Source: Bradyrhizobium sp. 139 (GTDB lineage: Bacteria > Pseudomonadota > Alphaproteobacteria > Rhizobiales > Xanthobacteraceae). From it: a stretch of 64,000 bases of DNA. The DNA is taken from positions 1 through 64,000 of the forward strand of contig NZ_JADPKS010000038.1 in the NCBI RefSeq assembly GCF_023074175.1. The letters run 5' to 3'. Numbering within the stretch: position 1 is the stretch's first letter; the number at the start of each line of letters is the position of its first letter. Below the pieces are notes generated by a model. The model had not been told where the DNA came from and did not search any database. It saw only the letters and a program-made list of their open reading frames with translations. This document shows, piece by piece, positions 9,200 through 17,664 of this stretch. The translations under genes were made by a program, and so were the position numbers.

Positions 9200-10825
9200 T
9201 CAGACTTCCGCGAGCTGCGGACCGTCGAGAGTGATCCGCGCCTGCCTTGCCAAGCGGGTAAGATTGCTCAAGCGTCTTTTTATCGTTTCGATTATTCCGC
9301 CGGTGGTCCCATATCGCTGCAAGCCGAAGCGTTCGCGATTCCTCTCACTGAACCTCAGGTCCCTCCCAACTATCCCGGACGCAGGCATCACGAGATAGTC
9401 TCTGATCTCCCGATTGCCCTCCTTCAATCTGATTACGACAACAAGGCCCGGTGGAAGCTGCCGGCCACGTATAACAACCCAGCTGGGATTTTTTGTCCTG
9501 CAAGCACGCCGACTGCGTGCCACACGAAAGGATATTGCGATGGCGTGAACCCTGAGGATCTGATGAACTTGATCGACCCTGACATCCTCTCCGGACTTTG
9601 CAAGGGCTCCAGCCACCTTCAAGACCAGAGCCTTGATCATATCGCGGCGAACAGTACGAGACTCAACGTACTCGTACTTTCGTTTCGGAGTGTAGCCGAT
9701 CAGCCGATAAGCGGCCCTCAGGCTGCCAAATCGCGTTAGGTAGGCTACTGAGCTGGGAATACCCTGCGTCTCGTTAATGACGTCCCTGCTCAGCCGCCCT
9801 CTACGGTGAAGCAAGACCCTCAGTCGCTTCAGCATTTCCTCGTCTGACACTCCCCAGCAGTGTCGTCGATCATCGAGTATCTGCTGTGCCTTCGCGAAAA
9901 TTGTCTTGTCCACTATAGGCTCGAATGCCCCCTCCTTCTTGATCCAATCGGCCGGAGGATTTTCCTTTCGAACTGTTCGCAGCCTGCAACTGTGGCGGTT
10001 GTAACGATTGGTACCGATGTAGTTATCGTTTTGCAGCAGGTAATGGATTTTGCAGAACGTCCACGGCCGCCCCTGATTGAGAGCACCTCCAAGATTGAGC
10101 TCTCGCGCAATCTTGGTCTCGGTAAGATGACCTTTTACGAAACGGTCAAATATTGACCTCACGGTTTCGATTTCATGTTCCGGTCCTGGACGTAGGATAA
10201 CGCGATCGGTTTGAAGTGACTTCCATTGTCCACTCTCCATTATTCCTCTGGATCGCCCGCTCTCATCAATCAGTTCTCTGCGAAGCCCGAAGCAAGGGTG
10301 CCCCCCTTGTCGAAAGCCAAGCCTCGACAGATGGCACGCGCCGGTGTGCACCTTGACCCCCAGCTCACGACTGTATTCGGCTGCCATCACTCGCTTGATG
10401 TTCTTCACGATGCCTGAGATCAGACTTCCATCGTTCTCGAATTGCTCCGCACAATAAGAAACGGCGATGCCTGCTTCCCGGCAGAGAAATTCATAGTGGG
10501 CACTTTCATCGATGTCCTGAAACCGCCCCCACCGGCTGACGTCATAAATGAGAATGTGATTGAAATTGACCCGGCCTTGGCGAACGTCGGCGATCAATCC
10601 GGTCAGACCCGGCCTGTTTTTTATCCCGAGACCACTCTCACCTTCGTCCCGATAGGTTCGAACAATTTCAAGCCCGCGTACTTGTGCGTAAGCGGCGATC
10701 ACAGCAGCTTGGTTCTCGATCGAATACCGCTGGTGGTCGGTCGACATGCGGACGTATTGGGCAGCGCCGAGCGTCCGCTGCGCTTTGGGCAAAGAGATTT
10801 TGTGCGGAACGAGCGCATTGATCAT
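9200..10825 (-). CDS. Large serine recombinase (site-specific)
   Basis: About 541 residues. The N-terminal resolvase domain has the catalytic Ser28 in AAQYVRMSTDHQRYS and the conserved arginines in RPGLTGLIADV and YDVSRWGRF. A Recombinase domain (about 190-300; ARELNLGG, ILQNDNYIG) and a C-terminal zinc-less coiled or basic region follow. Such enzymes integrate and excise mobile elements by double-strand cleavage at short core sites. The start at 10825 (MINALVPHK) is preceded by GGAG about ten bases away; an in-frame ATG at 10846 is also possible. It appears intact and could be the active mobility gene of the mosaic region. Confidence 0.88.
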   Translation of the reverse strand: MINALVPHKISLPKAQRTLGAAQYVRMSTDHQRYSIENQAAVIAAYAQVRGLEIVRTYRDEGESGLGIKNRPGLTGLIADVRQGRVNFNHILIYDVSRWGRFQDIDESAHYEFLCREAGIAVSYCAEQFENDGSLISGIVKNIKRVMAAEYSRELGVKVHTGACHLSRLGFRQGGHPCFGLRRELIDESGRSRGIMESGQWKSLQTDRVILRPGPEHEIETVRSIFDRFVKGHLTETKIARELNLGGALNQGRPWTFCKIHYLLQNDNYIGTNRYNRHSCRLRTVRKENPPADWIKKEGAFEPIVDKTIFAKAQQILDDRRHCWGVSDEEMLKRLRVLLHRRGRLSRDVINETQGIPSSVAYLTRFGSLRAAYRLIGYTPKRKYEYVESRTVRRDMIKALVLKVAGALAKSGEDVRVDQVHQILRVHAIAISFRVARSRRACRTKNPSWVVIRGRQLPPGLVVVIRLKEGNREIRDYLVMPASGIVGRDLRFSERNRERFGLQRYGTTGGIIETIKRRLSNLTRLARQARITLDGPQLAEV

Positions 10826-10896
10826 CGGCCCGAGGCTCCAACGCATCGCGCTCGCACAATCTAAAACGGCTAGGCCAGATCAAGAAATTCACGTCT

Positions 10897-11118
10897 TCAT
10901 GATGGGCTCCATGCCCACCCATACTTCTTCGCCATCCAGGTCAGAATGACTGTCGCAAAAGCCACGATCGATCTGCCCCAGTGGGACGCCCTCCGCGCTG
11001 CGCTAATCGATCGCAGATAAAGAATTGCGCCAAGCAATGCGCCGTAGTTCCTCTTGAAGTCTCCGTTGAGCTTGGCAATCTTCGTCAGTTCGGAAGACAC
11101 CTCGGCTTCATCGTCCAT
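10897..11118 (-). CDS. Small hypothetical membrane protein
   Basis: The 73-residue frame starts MDDEAEVSSELTKIAKLNG and contains two weakly hydrophobic stretches (YGALLGAILYLRSIS and WGRSIVAFATVILTWMAKKY). I do not recognise a family. It lies just upstream of the serine recombinase on the same strand, so the two may be co-transcribed. Existence as a gene is uncertain. Confidence 0.4.
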   Translation of the reverse strand: MDDEAEVSSELTKIAKLNGDFKRNYGALLGAILYLRSISAARRASHWGRSIVAFATVILTWMAKKYGWAWSPS

Positions 11119-11650
11119 AGCGCTGGTCCTCTTGTCACGTTGGAGCAGCACCTTATGAACCACTGTTTTGCCCGACGGGACAAGAGGAAACTTCGGTATA
11201 TCGAAAGTTGAATCGAATTGAAATCAGGGAGCGTGATTTTCCACACCCACGACGCACAGTAGCTCACGCGCGTTCCGAGCCCCAAGGATTGATAATTTGT
11301 CAGCCTTCAGACTCGGCGGAATCCTCCACCATGAGCGCCAAGTCACGAGAGGTTATCTGGGCGGTCAGATAATGGGCGCGGCATCATGGCCCCGACGAGG
11401 CGAGCGCTACCGTCAAAACCCGCCGCTCAAAGGGTCAAAATTGACAAGTGAGGCCGCCTGGGTTGACGCCGCGCACTCGGCAGTTGGGCATCGGACAGGA
11501 ACGACTCTTCAACCGACAGGTTGAAAAAACTGGTCTGTGGCGCGATCCTTGGAGCCGTCCCGGTTCGCGCCATCCACCCGGGAACGGCCCATGGTCCGAC
11601 GCGCGTTTGGCGATGGCCCCGTTCTCGTAAGGCCGTCTCGCTCCAGCGGC
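11119..11650. other. Intergenic region, nothing recognised
   Basis: Several short open frames occur on both strands but none resembles a known protein or has a good ribosome binding site. Confidence 0.45.
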
Positions 11651-11853
11651 TTACTCCGGGGATTGCAGACCAGGCGAGTTCAGCCAATCGCTCAGATGCG
11701 CGCCCGTCCCAGCTAAGCGCGCCTTCCTGAGAAGCCGCTCGCGCTCAGCACCAGGGGGAGCTGGGCAGCTTGTTCTTTGAGCTGAGTGGCGTGCTCTCCC
11801 AATCGTTCTTCAAGGGACCGGTTGTGCTTCACTCTGCGGCGTCGCTGAGACAT
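11651..11853 (-). pseudogene. Frameshifted small basic protein (MSQRRRRVKH family)
   Basis: From the ATG at 11853 the frame reads MSQRRRRVKHNRSLEERLGE, which I recall as the start of a small protein common in Bradyrhizobium. After AAQLP the family pattern continues in the next frame as GAERERLLRKARLAG...LSDWLNSPGLQ to a TAA at 11651. One base is lost or gained near 11745-11755. Without the shift the product would be about 67 residues. Function unknown. Confidence 0.65.
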
Positions 11854-12165
11854 GGAGCCATTCCTTGTGCCATTAACGACGACTCCAAAAACCGAAAAAG
11901 GTAAGTTCGGTTCCGGCCTGCGGCACGCGCGGGGCCGATATGCGGCCGGTCTTCAGTTGGCTATGACGGTCGCCCTACGGGGTATCGCGAGCGGGGCAAA
12001 GACGGCCCCGGCCAGGGGGCTTTTAAGGTGTGGGACCGGGGCCGCTGGAGGTGCTTAGATCTTGGGAAGTCGAAGCATCCTGAGCCTAGGAGAAATCGGC
12101 AATCAGCACTGTTCGCTTCCGCACGTTGGCTATAGGTTCCATCGGCGGGAACGGAAGTAGCTGCA
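11854..12165. other. Intergenic region upstream of the small-gene trio
   Basis: No gene recognised. A possible stem CCCCGGCC...GGGGCCGC occurs around 12007-12045, but no T-run follows. Confidence 0.4.
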
Positions 12166-12345
12166 ATGAAAGACATGCAGGCTCAGTTGGAAAAGCTCCG
12201 CACGGAGGCGGCCGAGTGCGCGCTGATCCGGGATCTGGCGACCGATCCGAAGAAACGAGAGCTGTTCACGAGGCTGGCTGACCACTTGACGGTCCTTGCC
12301 TCAGAAGTTGAACGCGCAATCGCGGACAGTGTGAAGCGCACCTGA
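12166..12345 (+). CDS. Small helical protein, first of a coupled trio
   Basis: A 59-residue product, MKDMQAQLEKLRTEAAECAL onward, mostly charged helix, ending at TGA 12343-12345. I recall very similar small proteins in Bradyrhizobium; their function is unknown. Its stop codon overlaps the probable CTG start of the next gene, implying translational coupling. No domain or signal peptide is visible. Confidence 0.75.
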   Translation: MKDMQAQLEKLRTEAAECALIRDLATDPKKRELFTRLADHLTVLASEVERAIADSVKRT

Positions 12346-12638
12346 CGAAGGCAGGCTGGCGGCCACCTTTCGAGGATCCAGTCAGGATTGGCGATCGCGC
12401 TCTGGCGACGCTGCTTGAAGCAGGCGAGTACATCGCCGCGCTCCCGAAGGAAGAGCACGCCGCGCCGGAGTGGCAAGTGGCGATGCAGGCGCTGATCCCG
12501 GTAGCGGAAGGCGGCGGCCCGACGATGTTCGCCCGGATCGGCATCATGCGAGCTGTGAACTGTCACCACGTCCCGGAGTTCAACCCAAAGGGAAAAGAGC
12601 CGCATTGGGGCCGGCGCAAGCTGAAGAGGGATCGATGA
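12342..12638 (+). CDS. Small hypothetical protein with CTG start, second of the trio
   Basis: The reading frame between the in-frame stop at 12309 and TGA 12636-12638 has no ATG, GTG or TTG start before an internal ATG well inside the conserved part. A CTG at 12342 overlaps the upstream TGA exactly as an ATGA junction would, so either CTG is used or an ATG has mutated. The product (98 residues) reads TKAGWRPPFEDPVRIGDRAL, then EYIAALPKEEHAAPEWQVAM and FNPKGKEPHWGRRKLKRDR, a pattern I recall from small Bradyrhizobium proteins. Its TGA overlaps the ATG of the third gene. Confidence 0.65.
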   Translation: MTKAGWRPPFEDPVRIGDRALATLLEAGEYIAALPKEEHAAPEWQVAMQALIPVAEGGGPTMFARIGIMRAVNCHHVPEFNPKGKEPHWGRRKLKRDR

Positions 12639-12790
12639 CCGTCTTCGTCTACCTGAACACCGCCAAGCAGGTTGGCGACATCGATCACATCAGGGTCTTC
12701 GCCACGGTTGACGCCGCGGAAACGTGGTTCGAGGAGAACGATCGCGATGGAGTGGCGTTCGAGTACGACGTGATACGCCCGCCAGCTTGA
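12635..12790 (+). CDS. Small hypothetical protein, third of the trio
   Basis: A 51-residue product, MTVFVYLNTAKQVGDIDHIR then VFATVDAAETWFEENDRDG. The start ATG overlaps the previous stop (ATGA), so translation is coupled. It resembles small conserved Bradyrhizobium proteins of unknown function. A longer upstream frame exists but conflicts with the better supported second gene. Confidence 0.75.
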   Translation: MTVFVYLNTAKQVGDIDHIRVFATVDAAETWFEENDRDGVAFEYDVIRPPA

Positions 12791-12990
12791 TCGATACGCG
12801 CTGGCGGAGGCACCGCGGTACACGCGCGATGAGCTATTCCTTCGAAGCGCCAGAAGGTAACCGAGTCAGTTGCTCCGCAACGAGCGCACGTCAAGCGCTC
12901 TTCGCCGAGCATGTAGCGTGCGCGATTTGCGGGTGAGGCGTTTTTGCAGGACGGGCAAACCAACAAAAACCTGCGCATATGCCAGCGCAT
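12685..12990 (-). CDS. Possible small zinc-ribbon protein
   Basis: The frame from 12990 contains CPSCKNASPANRARYMLGEE followed by LTCARCG, a four-cysteine zinc-ribbon-like layout. Its C-terminal third is antisense to the third gene of the trio, which makes the full length doubtful. No strong ribosome binding site is seen. Treat as a candidate only. Confidence 0.35.
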   Translation of the reverse strand: MRWHMRRFLLVCPSCKNASPANRARYMLGEERLTCARCGATDSVTFWRFEGIAHRACTAVPPPARIDQAGGRITSYSNATPSRSFSSNHVSAASTVAKTLM

Positions 12991-13289
12991 CAGCAGATCA
13001 CCCAAAGCACCCATGGGCCCCTTCGTGAATCAGGTATCTCGCAACGTGGAGCTTAGCCCAACCATGGGCCGCCTGAATGTTCGAATCCCGACAAAGGAAG
13101 CGTGTTTTTGGGCAATAGAGGCGAGCCACAAGCCGTGTGCCGTTGTCCGCAAGCAACAGTCGGCCCTGTTCCGTTAACGGAAACACAGCTTTTAATTTGA
13201 GTTGCCAATCCGTGGGGACGTAACCTTCGATGCACCGGGGCTGGCGAATATTTCACCTATTTTTTTGACCCGGTTTTTTTGATCAGCGG

Positions 13290-13322
13290 GGCCGCAGCGA
13301 CGAAAGCCGCTGCGGCCTTCTT
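13290..13322 (+). terminator. Strong GC hairpin, probable terminator
   Basis: Ten-base stem GGCCGCAGCG / CGCTGCGGCC with an eight-base loop, followed by TTCTT on the plus strand. A closely similar GCCGCAGCG hairpin occurs at 57025-57053. Confidence 0.55.
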
Positions 13323-13374
13323 GCAATTTGCAGGCGCGCCAGTGTGAACCGGAGGGCCATCGCTGACGGTTAAA

Positions 13375-14103
13375 CTAGGCGAATTGGTCCTGGAGCTGCT
13401 TCGCAGGCTCGCCGCCAACCATCTCGATCATTAGATCGCGCGCCATCCGTCTGTGCCAGTCCGTTGGTTCGTCGACAAGGCACCATTCGTTACCCATGAT
13501 GCAGCTAAGAAGCACCAGAAACTTCGCCCGCCGGCCTTCCGCCGTCTGAGCCCGAATCGGCCAAAGCTCGCTAATCAAGGCCTCCACCTTGCGGTGATGG
13601 GGGTCGGTGAGTTTCACCAGGCGCGTCTGTTCGATGCTCTCAGGCAAGGCCTTTACTCGCTGCCAGATCTCGTCTCTCGTCAGACTGCTCATATCCGCGT
13701 CTAGTTCGTCGTGCAGCCTCTTCAGCTCTCCGGCGTACACGTTTTGCAACCTTATTATTTGCAACCTTATTATCTCCTCGTCGTGGGAGGTTGCCAGTTC
13801 ATGCTCCTGAAAGATTTGCTCCTCAAGAGCGAGGATCCTACTGTCATCAACGATCTCGACGGCGGTGGCGGGGGCGGCAACAAGAGCCGCGGAACTAACA
13901 ACGAAATTCATGATGGTCCTCCGGTTGATCTGTGCCCCGGTCGATCGAATCGCCTTGGAGCAGGAAGGTTCTGGCTCTTTTTTAGCTCCCTGACCCGCGT
14001 CAGCAGGGCTGGTCGGAATCAAATGAGGCAAGGAAAATCGATCGGCGCCGGGGGCGCTGATGCTGAGGCTCGTGATTTGCGAGTTGTCTACCGCGTTGCT
14101 CAT
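13375..14103 (-). CDS. Hypothetical protein with internal Tat-like segment
   Basis: The product of 242 residues starts MSNAVDNSQITSLSISAPGA at 14103. Around residue 60-85 it has NRRTIMNFVVSSAALVAAP, a twin-arginine-like stretch before a hydrophobic run and an ATA site, as in related Bradyrhizobium proteins whose Tat signal sits near the N-terminus. Here about 55 extra residues precede it. The mature part is charged helical sequence with no family I recognise. A 15-bp tandem duplication (13746-13775) repeats the pentapeptide IIRLQ. Function unknown. Confidence 0.65.
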   Translation of the reverse strand: MSNAVDNSQITSLSISAPGADRFSLPHLIPTSPADAGQGAKKEPEPSCSKAIRSTGAQINRRTIMNFVVSSAALVAAPATAVEIVDDSRILALEEQIFQEHELATSHDEEIIRLQIIRLQNVYAGELKRLHDELDADMSSLTRDEIWQRVKALPESIEQTRLVKLTDPHHRKVEALISELWPIRAQTAEGRRAKFLVLLSCIMGNEWCLVDEPTDWHRRMARDLMIEMVGGEPAKQLQDQFA

Positions 14104-14581
14104 GTCGTCTCTCGAATTTGTGGATTGATGGATTGACTGAGCACCGCCCGTGCTCTGTCTGGTGACGGCACGCAAGCTTATGGTTCTTCACCTCCCTTCG
14201 GGCTTGCCAGCCGAATAGTTGGGGCCAAAGGGGATCAAAGTGTTCGCAGAGCGCTTCGAATGCCGCGCGCGCTGCGCTTTCGACCAACTCGATATGCAGG
14301 CGCGGCCAAACCGATGTCGCCTGAACCTGAGGCGTCCAATGGCTCGAGTTGAAGCCCTTGCGAACGCCTTCAATGTTCTCGTGGAAGTAGCCTTCGCACT
14401 GCCCTATCGTCCCGAAGCCGAGAGTGATGACGCCAATTTCCCGCTGTTGCTCAGGCGACAGCCGGTCCCACGCTTTGCTGGTGTCGAACGAGGCGAGTTC
14501 GTGGAATGTGGGCAGGCGATCAGACAGCGGTATCTCGGCGCCCGCGTTTTCGTTCGTGGCAGTGTGGCTGTCAGGGCGCAC
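14000..14581 (-). CDS. Hypothetical protein, possibly decayed at the C-terminus
   Basis: A GTG at 14581 opens a frame reading MRPDSHTATNENAGAEIPLS, then FHELASFDTSKAWDRLSPEQ and a helical middle (EGYFHENIEGVRKGF, RLHIELVESAARAAFEALCE). Composition looks protein-like up to about residue 130. The last 60 residues run antisense-free through the start region of the next gene and look unnatural, so the true end may have been lost by a frameshift near 14180. No family recognised. Confidence 0.45.
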   Translation of the reverse strand: MRPDSHTATNENAGAEIPLSDRLPTFHELASFDTSKAWDRLSPEQQREIGVITLGFGTIGQCEGYFHENIEGVRKGFNSSHWTPQVQATSVWPRLHIELVESAARAAFEALCEHFDPLWPQLFGWQARREVKNHKLACRHQTEHGRCSVNPSIHKFERRHEQRGRQLANHEPQHQRPRRRSIFLASFDSDQPC

Positions 14582-14847
14582 GACATGATTGTCCCGGCGT
14601 TCCAGACCGCCACGCGGCCGAAATGGCCCTTGCTCAGGGAAACCTCGATCTTGCCGCGCGGCGTAGCAACGTCAGTGCTCACACCAAGGACGGTCTCGCC
14701 CGAGCTGGTGACGTCGCCGCTCATGAGGGCGCGGGCCGGTACGCGGACACGCTGGGCATTTGGGGTGATGGACAGCATGAGTTGCTCCTCAGAAGGCCGA
14801 GCGGCGCACGCCATCGCGGGCGGTGCCATAGGGGTGATGGTGGACAT
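14404..14847 (-). CDS. Uncertain hypothetical protein
   Basis: A frame from 14847 (MSTITPMAPPAMACAARPSE) carries a plausible beta-rich segment: VRVPARALMSGDVTSSGETV, then TPRGKIEVSLSKGHFGRVAV. After about 14560 it overlaps the preceding GTG-started gene in another frame and turns arginine-rich. The first 95 residues may be real and the rest out of frame. No ribosome binding site is evident. Confidence 0.3.
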   Translation of the reverse strand: MSTITPMAPPAMACAARPSEEQLMLSITPNAQRVRVPARALMSGDVTSSGETVLGVSTDVATPRGKIEVSLSKGHFGRVAVWNAGTIMSCALTATLPRTKTRAPRYRCLIACPHSTNSPRSTPAKRGTGCRLSNSGKLASSLSASGR

Positions 14848-14889
14848 TGCGACGGGCAGGCCGTGGCGCTGGCGCCAAGCGCACTGCAT

Positions 14890-15067
14890 CTCTGACCTTG
14901 CGGACCACCTTGCGCGATACGCCAAGCTCCCGGCAGATCGCCTTGATGGACCGACCATGAACAAAATAGGCGCGACGGATCTTCGCAATCGTCTCCACCA
15001 CCAGCATCCCAACCTCGGCTTCCATGACTTGATGGAAGCCACTGTGGACCCTTGTCCCGGGGTCCCG
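14890..15067 (-). mobile_element. IS21-family left-end scar with istA 5' fragment
   Basis: From 15007 the frame reads MLVVETIAKIRRAYFVHGRS, then IKAICRELGVSRKVVRKV, the N-terminal helix-turn-helix of an IS21 IstA transposase. Similarity stops after about 38 residues. Only the first tenth or so of a usual IstA gene is present. The segment up to 15067 (GGACAAGGGTCCACAGTGGC) probably includes the element end. Confidence 0.65.
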
Positions 15068-15114
15068 ATTAGATGCCGATTACCCCGAATACGGGATCCT
15101 TATTCCATGCCGAG

Positions 15115-15790
15115 ACACAGTCAGGGTCTGGATGAACGAGCCAGCCACCGACGTGCCGCCATGAGCTACCATATCAACCTCGCAGAAGCCGGGCGGCGGC
15201 TGTTCCAGTCATTGAACGTGCGGATCGGGACCTCGCGCCGGATTGCCGAATAGAATCCGGCTCGGCGCCGCCTGCCGCCGCTCGCCGCGATCTTCACGTC
15301 GATGAGCAGGCGATCGATGATTGCGGCGCTGATGGCCAGAACACGATTACGGTCCGCCTGGCCAAGCCGCAATCGGCCATGTTGCTCGAGCGCCGGCAGC
15401 AAGGTCGGGACCATCACCTTGAGCCCCTTGCCGCACACCCGATCCGACGCCTCCCACAGCGCCGTCATCGCGTCCTTGATCGTCGCACCATATCTACGCT
15501 TGCGCTCTTGCGGTGCCTCGACCTCGCTCGGCCCAATCGTCGCGCGTCGCCGGAGCGCGCGCACCGCCAGCTTGCGATGCCAGCCCGTCGTCGCGCACAG
15601 CGCGTCGAGTATCCGCCCCCTTCTCCGCCCGTCTGGCCGACCGGTAACGCTCCATCACGGCCGACACCACCTCGCTCCGCGCGACCATGCTGATCTTTCC
15701 CGCGGAATGCATCTTGGCGAATGTTACCGCGCGGTGGCGTCACCAATGCATATTTCCCGGTAACCCGCCGTTGGGCTGCGTGGCAGTACA
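15115..15790 (-). pseudogene. Truncated, frameshifted transposase (ISNCY-like)
   Basis: Reading from 15700 downward: ISMVARSEVVSAVMERYRSA, then in the next frame LAVRALRRRATIG, YGATIKDAMTALWEASDRVC, LKVMVPTLLPALEQHGRLRL, DRNRVLAISAAIIDRLL and REVPIRTFNDWN, after which another shift leads to GFCEVDMVAHGGTSVAGSF. I recall this series from a rhizobial DDE transposase usually filed under ISNCY. It breaks off at the start of the catalytic domain (about 15115), next to the IS21 scar. At least two frameshifts are needed. Confidence 0.65.
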
Positions 15791-16281
15791 AGTTGAGGCG
15801 CCGTCGGAGACTGCGATGGTTCGCAAGCTATCCCATCCCGGTCGCGATCGTGGCACCTTCAATAGCCCGGCTCCCCTCGTCTCGCGGGTGCCAAGCCGAC
15901 CAAGCGAGCAAAATCACAGTTTGGGGGCGGACGCCATATCTTTGAGCTTGTCGTCGCCGGCCAACGGCTCGACGCCAGAGCCCAAACGATGGCACGGGCA
16001 CGGCAAAAGAAACGATTGCGGCCGCTAGGCGAAGCTTATTAGCGCGATCATGGCGCGCCGATACCGCACGGAAGCGACGCCGTAAGTCGCGCAGTCGCTG
16101 TTCAGGACCTGAGACCGGAACGAGTAGAATGGAGTTCGGGGCTATCCTGCTGCCGCCATGAAAAAGCGAACGCGAGAAGGGCTGAGCGAAGTAGCGCCGT
16201 TTTAGCAAACCTTAGACCGAAAGGCTTGAGCTCACCGTACTCGCGAGAGCTCAGCATTGACCTCCAAAATGCTCGCTTCCT
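15791..16281. other. Intergenic region downstream of the type I export operon
   Basis: No gene recognised. The open frames seen here lack homologue-like composition. It separates IS debris from the export operon. Confidence 0.4.
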
Positions 16282-17646
16282 TCAGGTTTCGCGGAACGCG
16301 CGGGAGAAGCTATCCAGGACAGGCTTCATGATGTACTCGAAAAACGTACGCTCTCCGGTCTTGATGTAAATGTCCGCGGGCATCCCGGGCGTCGGGATGA
16401 ATTCAGGCATTCGCCTGAGAATATCGTCCTGGTCCAGGCGCACCCGAACGACATAGAATTCCCGACGCGTGTCACCATCGGGACGGGTTTCGGTCTTCCC
16501 CTGCACTTGCTCCGCCAAGGCGTCCGCTGACACGTAGATGACGCTCGCCCCGACCATGGGCGTGATGCGCTGGTTGAGTGCCGACAGTCGCACCAGCGCT
16601 TCCTGACCTACGCTCACATGCGAAATGTCCTTGGGATTTACATGTGCCTCGATGATGCGCTCGTCGCCAATCGGGAGGAGCTCTAGGATCACGGCACCAG
16701 GAGAGACGACGCCACCCGGCGTATGGAAGTTGTTCTTCACCACAATGCCGCGAACCGGCGAACGGACATCGATCCGGTCGACCACGTCCTGAGCGGCGCG
16801 AATCTGCTCCTCCCCGTCGTCCAGCTCCGCCTCGGTCTCGCGCAACTCCTTGATCCCGTCCCGGAGCGCCGTCGCGTGCAGCTGCGCTATTCTTTCGTTC
16901 GCCTGAGCGATCCGCTCCTTCGAATCGGCGATGCGGCCGAGATACTCGCCGAGGTCGCCCCCGACACTCGCCTCTGAGCGTCGCAAAGCTAGAACATCTG
17001 ACTTGCGGACCAACTGCTGGCCAAGAAGGGAATTCTTGTCCTTCAGCTCTTCGGCGAACAAGGCAATACGCTCTTTGGTCGACTGAACTTGCGCCTGATA
17101 TCCGCGGATGCTTTCCTCCAGCCCAGCGATTTGCTTCAAGAGCACGCTTTCCTCGGTCACAAGACTAGCCCGGCGCGCCTGAAGCTCGGCACGTTGCCGC
17201 TCAAGAATCGCTTTGATTTCTGGATCACGAGCGTTCTCGCTGAATTCGGCCGGAGTTTCGATTGCATCCGAAGAGCTCAGTTCAGCTTCTAGACGGGCCT
17301 TCATGGCGAGCAGTCGATACTTCTTCAAAACCAGCCGTTTCAGCTTGGCGTTGGCAGCGGTATCGTCCATGCGAACGAGGACCTGGTTGGCCTCGACGAC
17401 ATCCCCGTCCTTGACCGCAATCTCGCGGATGATGCCGCCCTCGAAGTGCTGGACTAACTTGTTCTGCCCCGTAGCCACGAACGTGCCTGAAGCCACGACC
17501 GCACTGTTGAGTGGAGCGACTGCGGCCCAAACGCCGAAACACCCGAGCCAAACAACCAGGATGGCGAGGCCGGTGAAGATGGGCCATTTGGCGCTCAACG
17601 GAACACCCCGGTACCACTCGCCGGTATCGTCCTTTACCGCTCTCAT
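16282..17646 (-). CDS. Type I secretion periplasmic adaptor (HlyD/PrtE family)
   Basis: This 454-residue membrane fusion protein links an inner-membrane ABC exporter to an outer-membrane channel. Residues 21-46 form one transmembrane helix. The split biotinyl-lipoyl domain starts with VQHFEGGIIREIAVKDGDVV (about 64-85) and is completed after a long coiled coil by VRSPVRGIVVKNNFHTPGGV. The C-terminal beta domain ends with GMPADIYIKTGERTFFEYIM, typical of PrtE/RsaE-type adaptors. It starts 18 bases after the ABC gene and is the last gene of the operon. No TolC-like gene is in the window, so an outer-membrane channel must be supplied elsewhere. Confidence 0.95.
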   Translation of the reverse strand: MRAVKDDTGEWYRGVPLSAKWPIFTGLAILVVWLGCFGVWAAVAPLNSAVVASGTFVATGQNKLVQHFEGGIIREIAVKDGDVVEANQVLVRMDDTAANAKLKRLVLKKYRLLAMKARLEAELSSSDAIETPAEFSENARDPEIKAILERQRAELQARRASLVTEESVLLKQIAGLEESIRGYQAQVQSTKERIALFAEELKDKNSLLGQQLVRKSDVLALRRSEASVGGDLGEYLGRIADSKERIAQANERIAQLHATALRDGIKELRETEAELDDGEEQIRAAQDVVDRIDVRSPVRGIVVKNNFHTPGGVVSPGAVILELLPIGDERIIEAHVNPKDISHVSVGQEALVRLSALNQRITPMVGASVIYVSADALAEQVQGKTETRPDGDTRREFYVVRVRLDQDDILRRMPEFIPTPGMPADIYIKTGERTFFEYIMKPVLDSFSRAFRET

Positions 17647-17664
17647 GCTGTCCTCCCGCGCTGG

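Noticed and set aside
13070..13100. GTTCGAATCCCG, resembling a tRNA T-loop
   Set aside because: No matching stem, anticodon arm or acceptor could be built around it.
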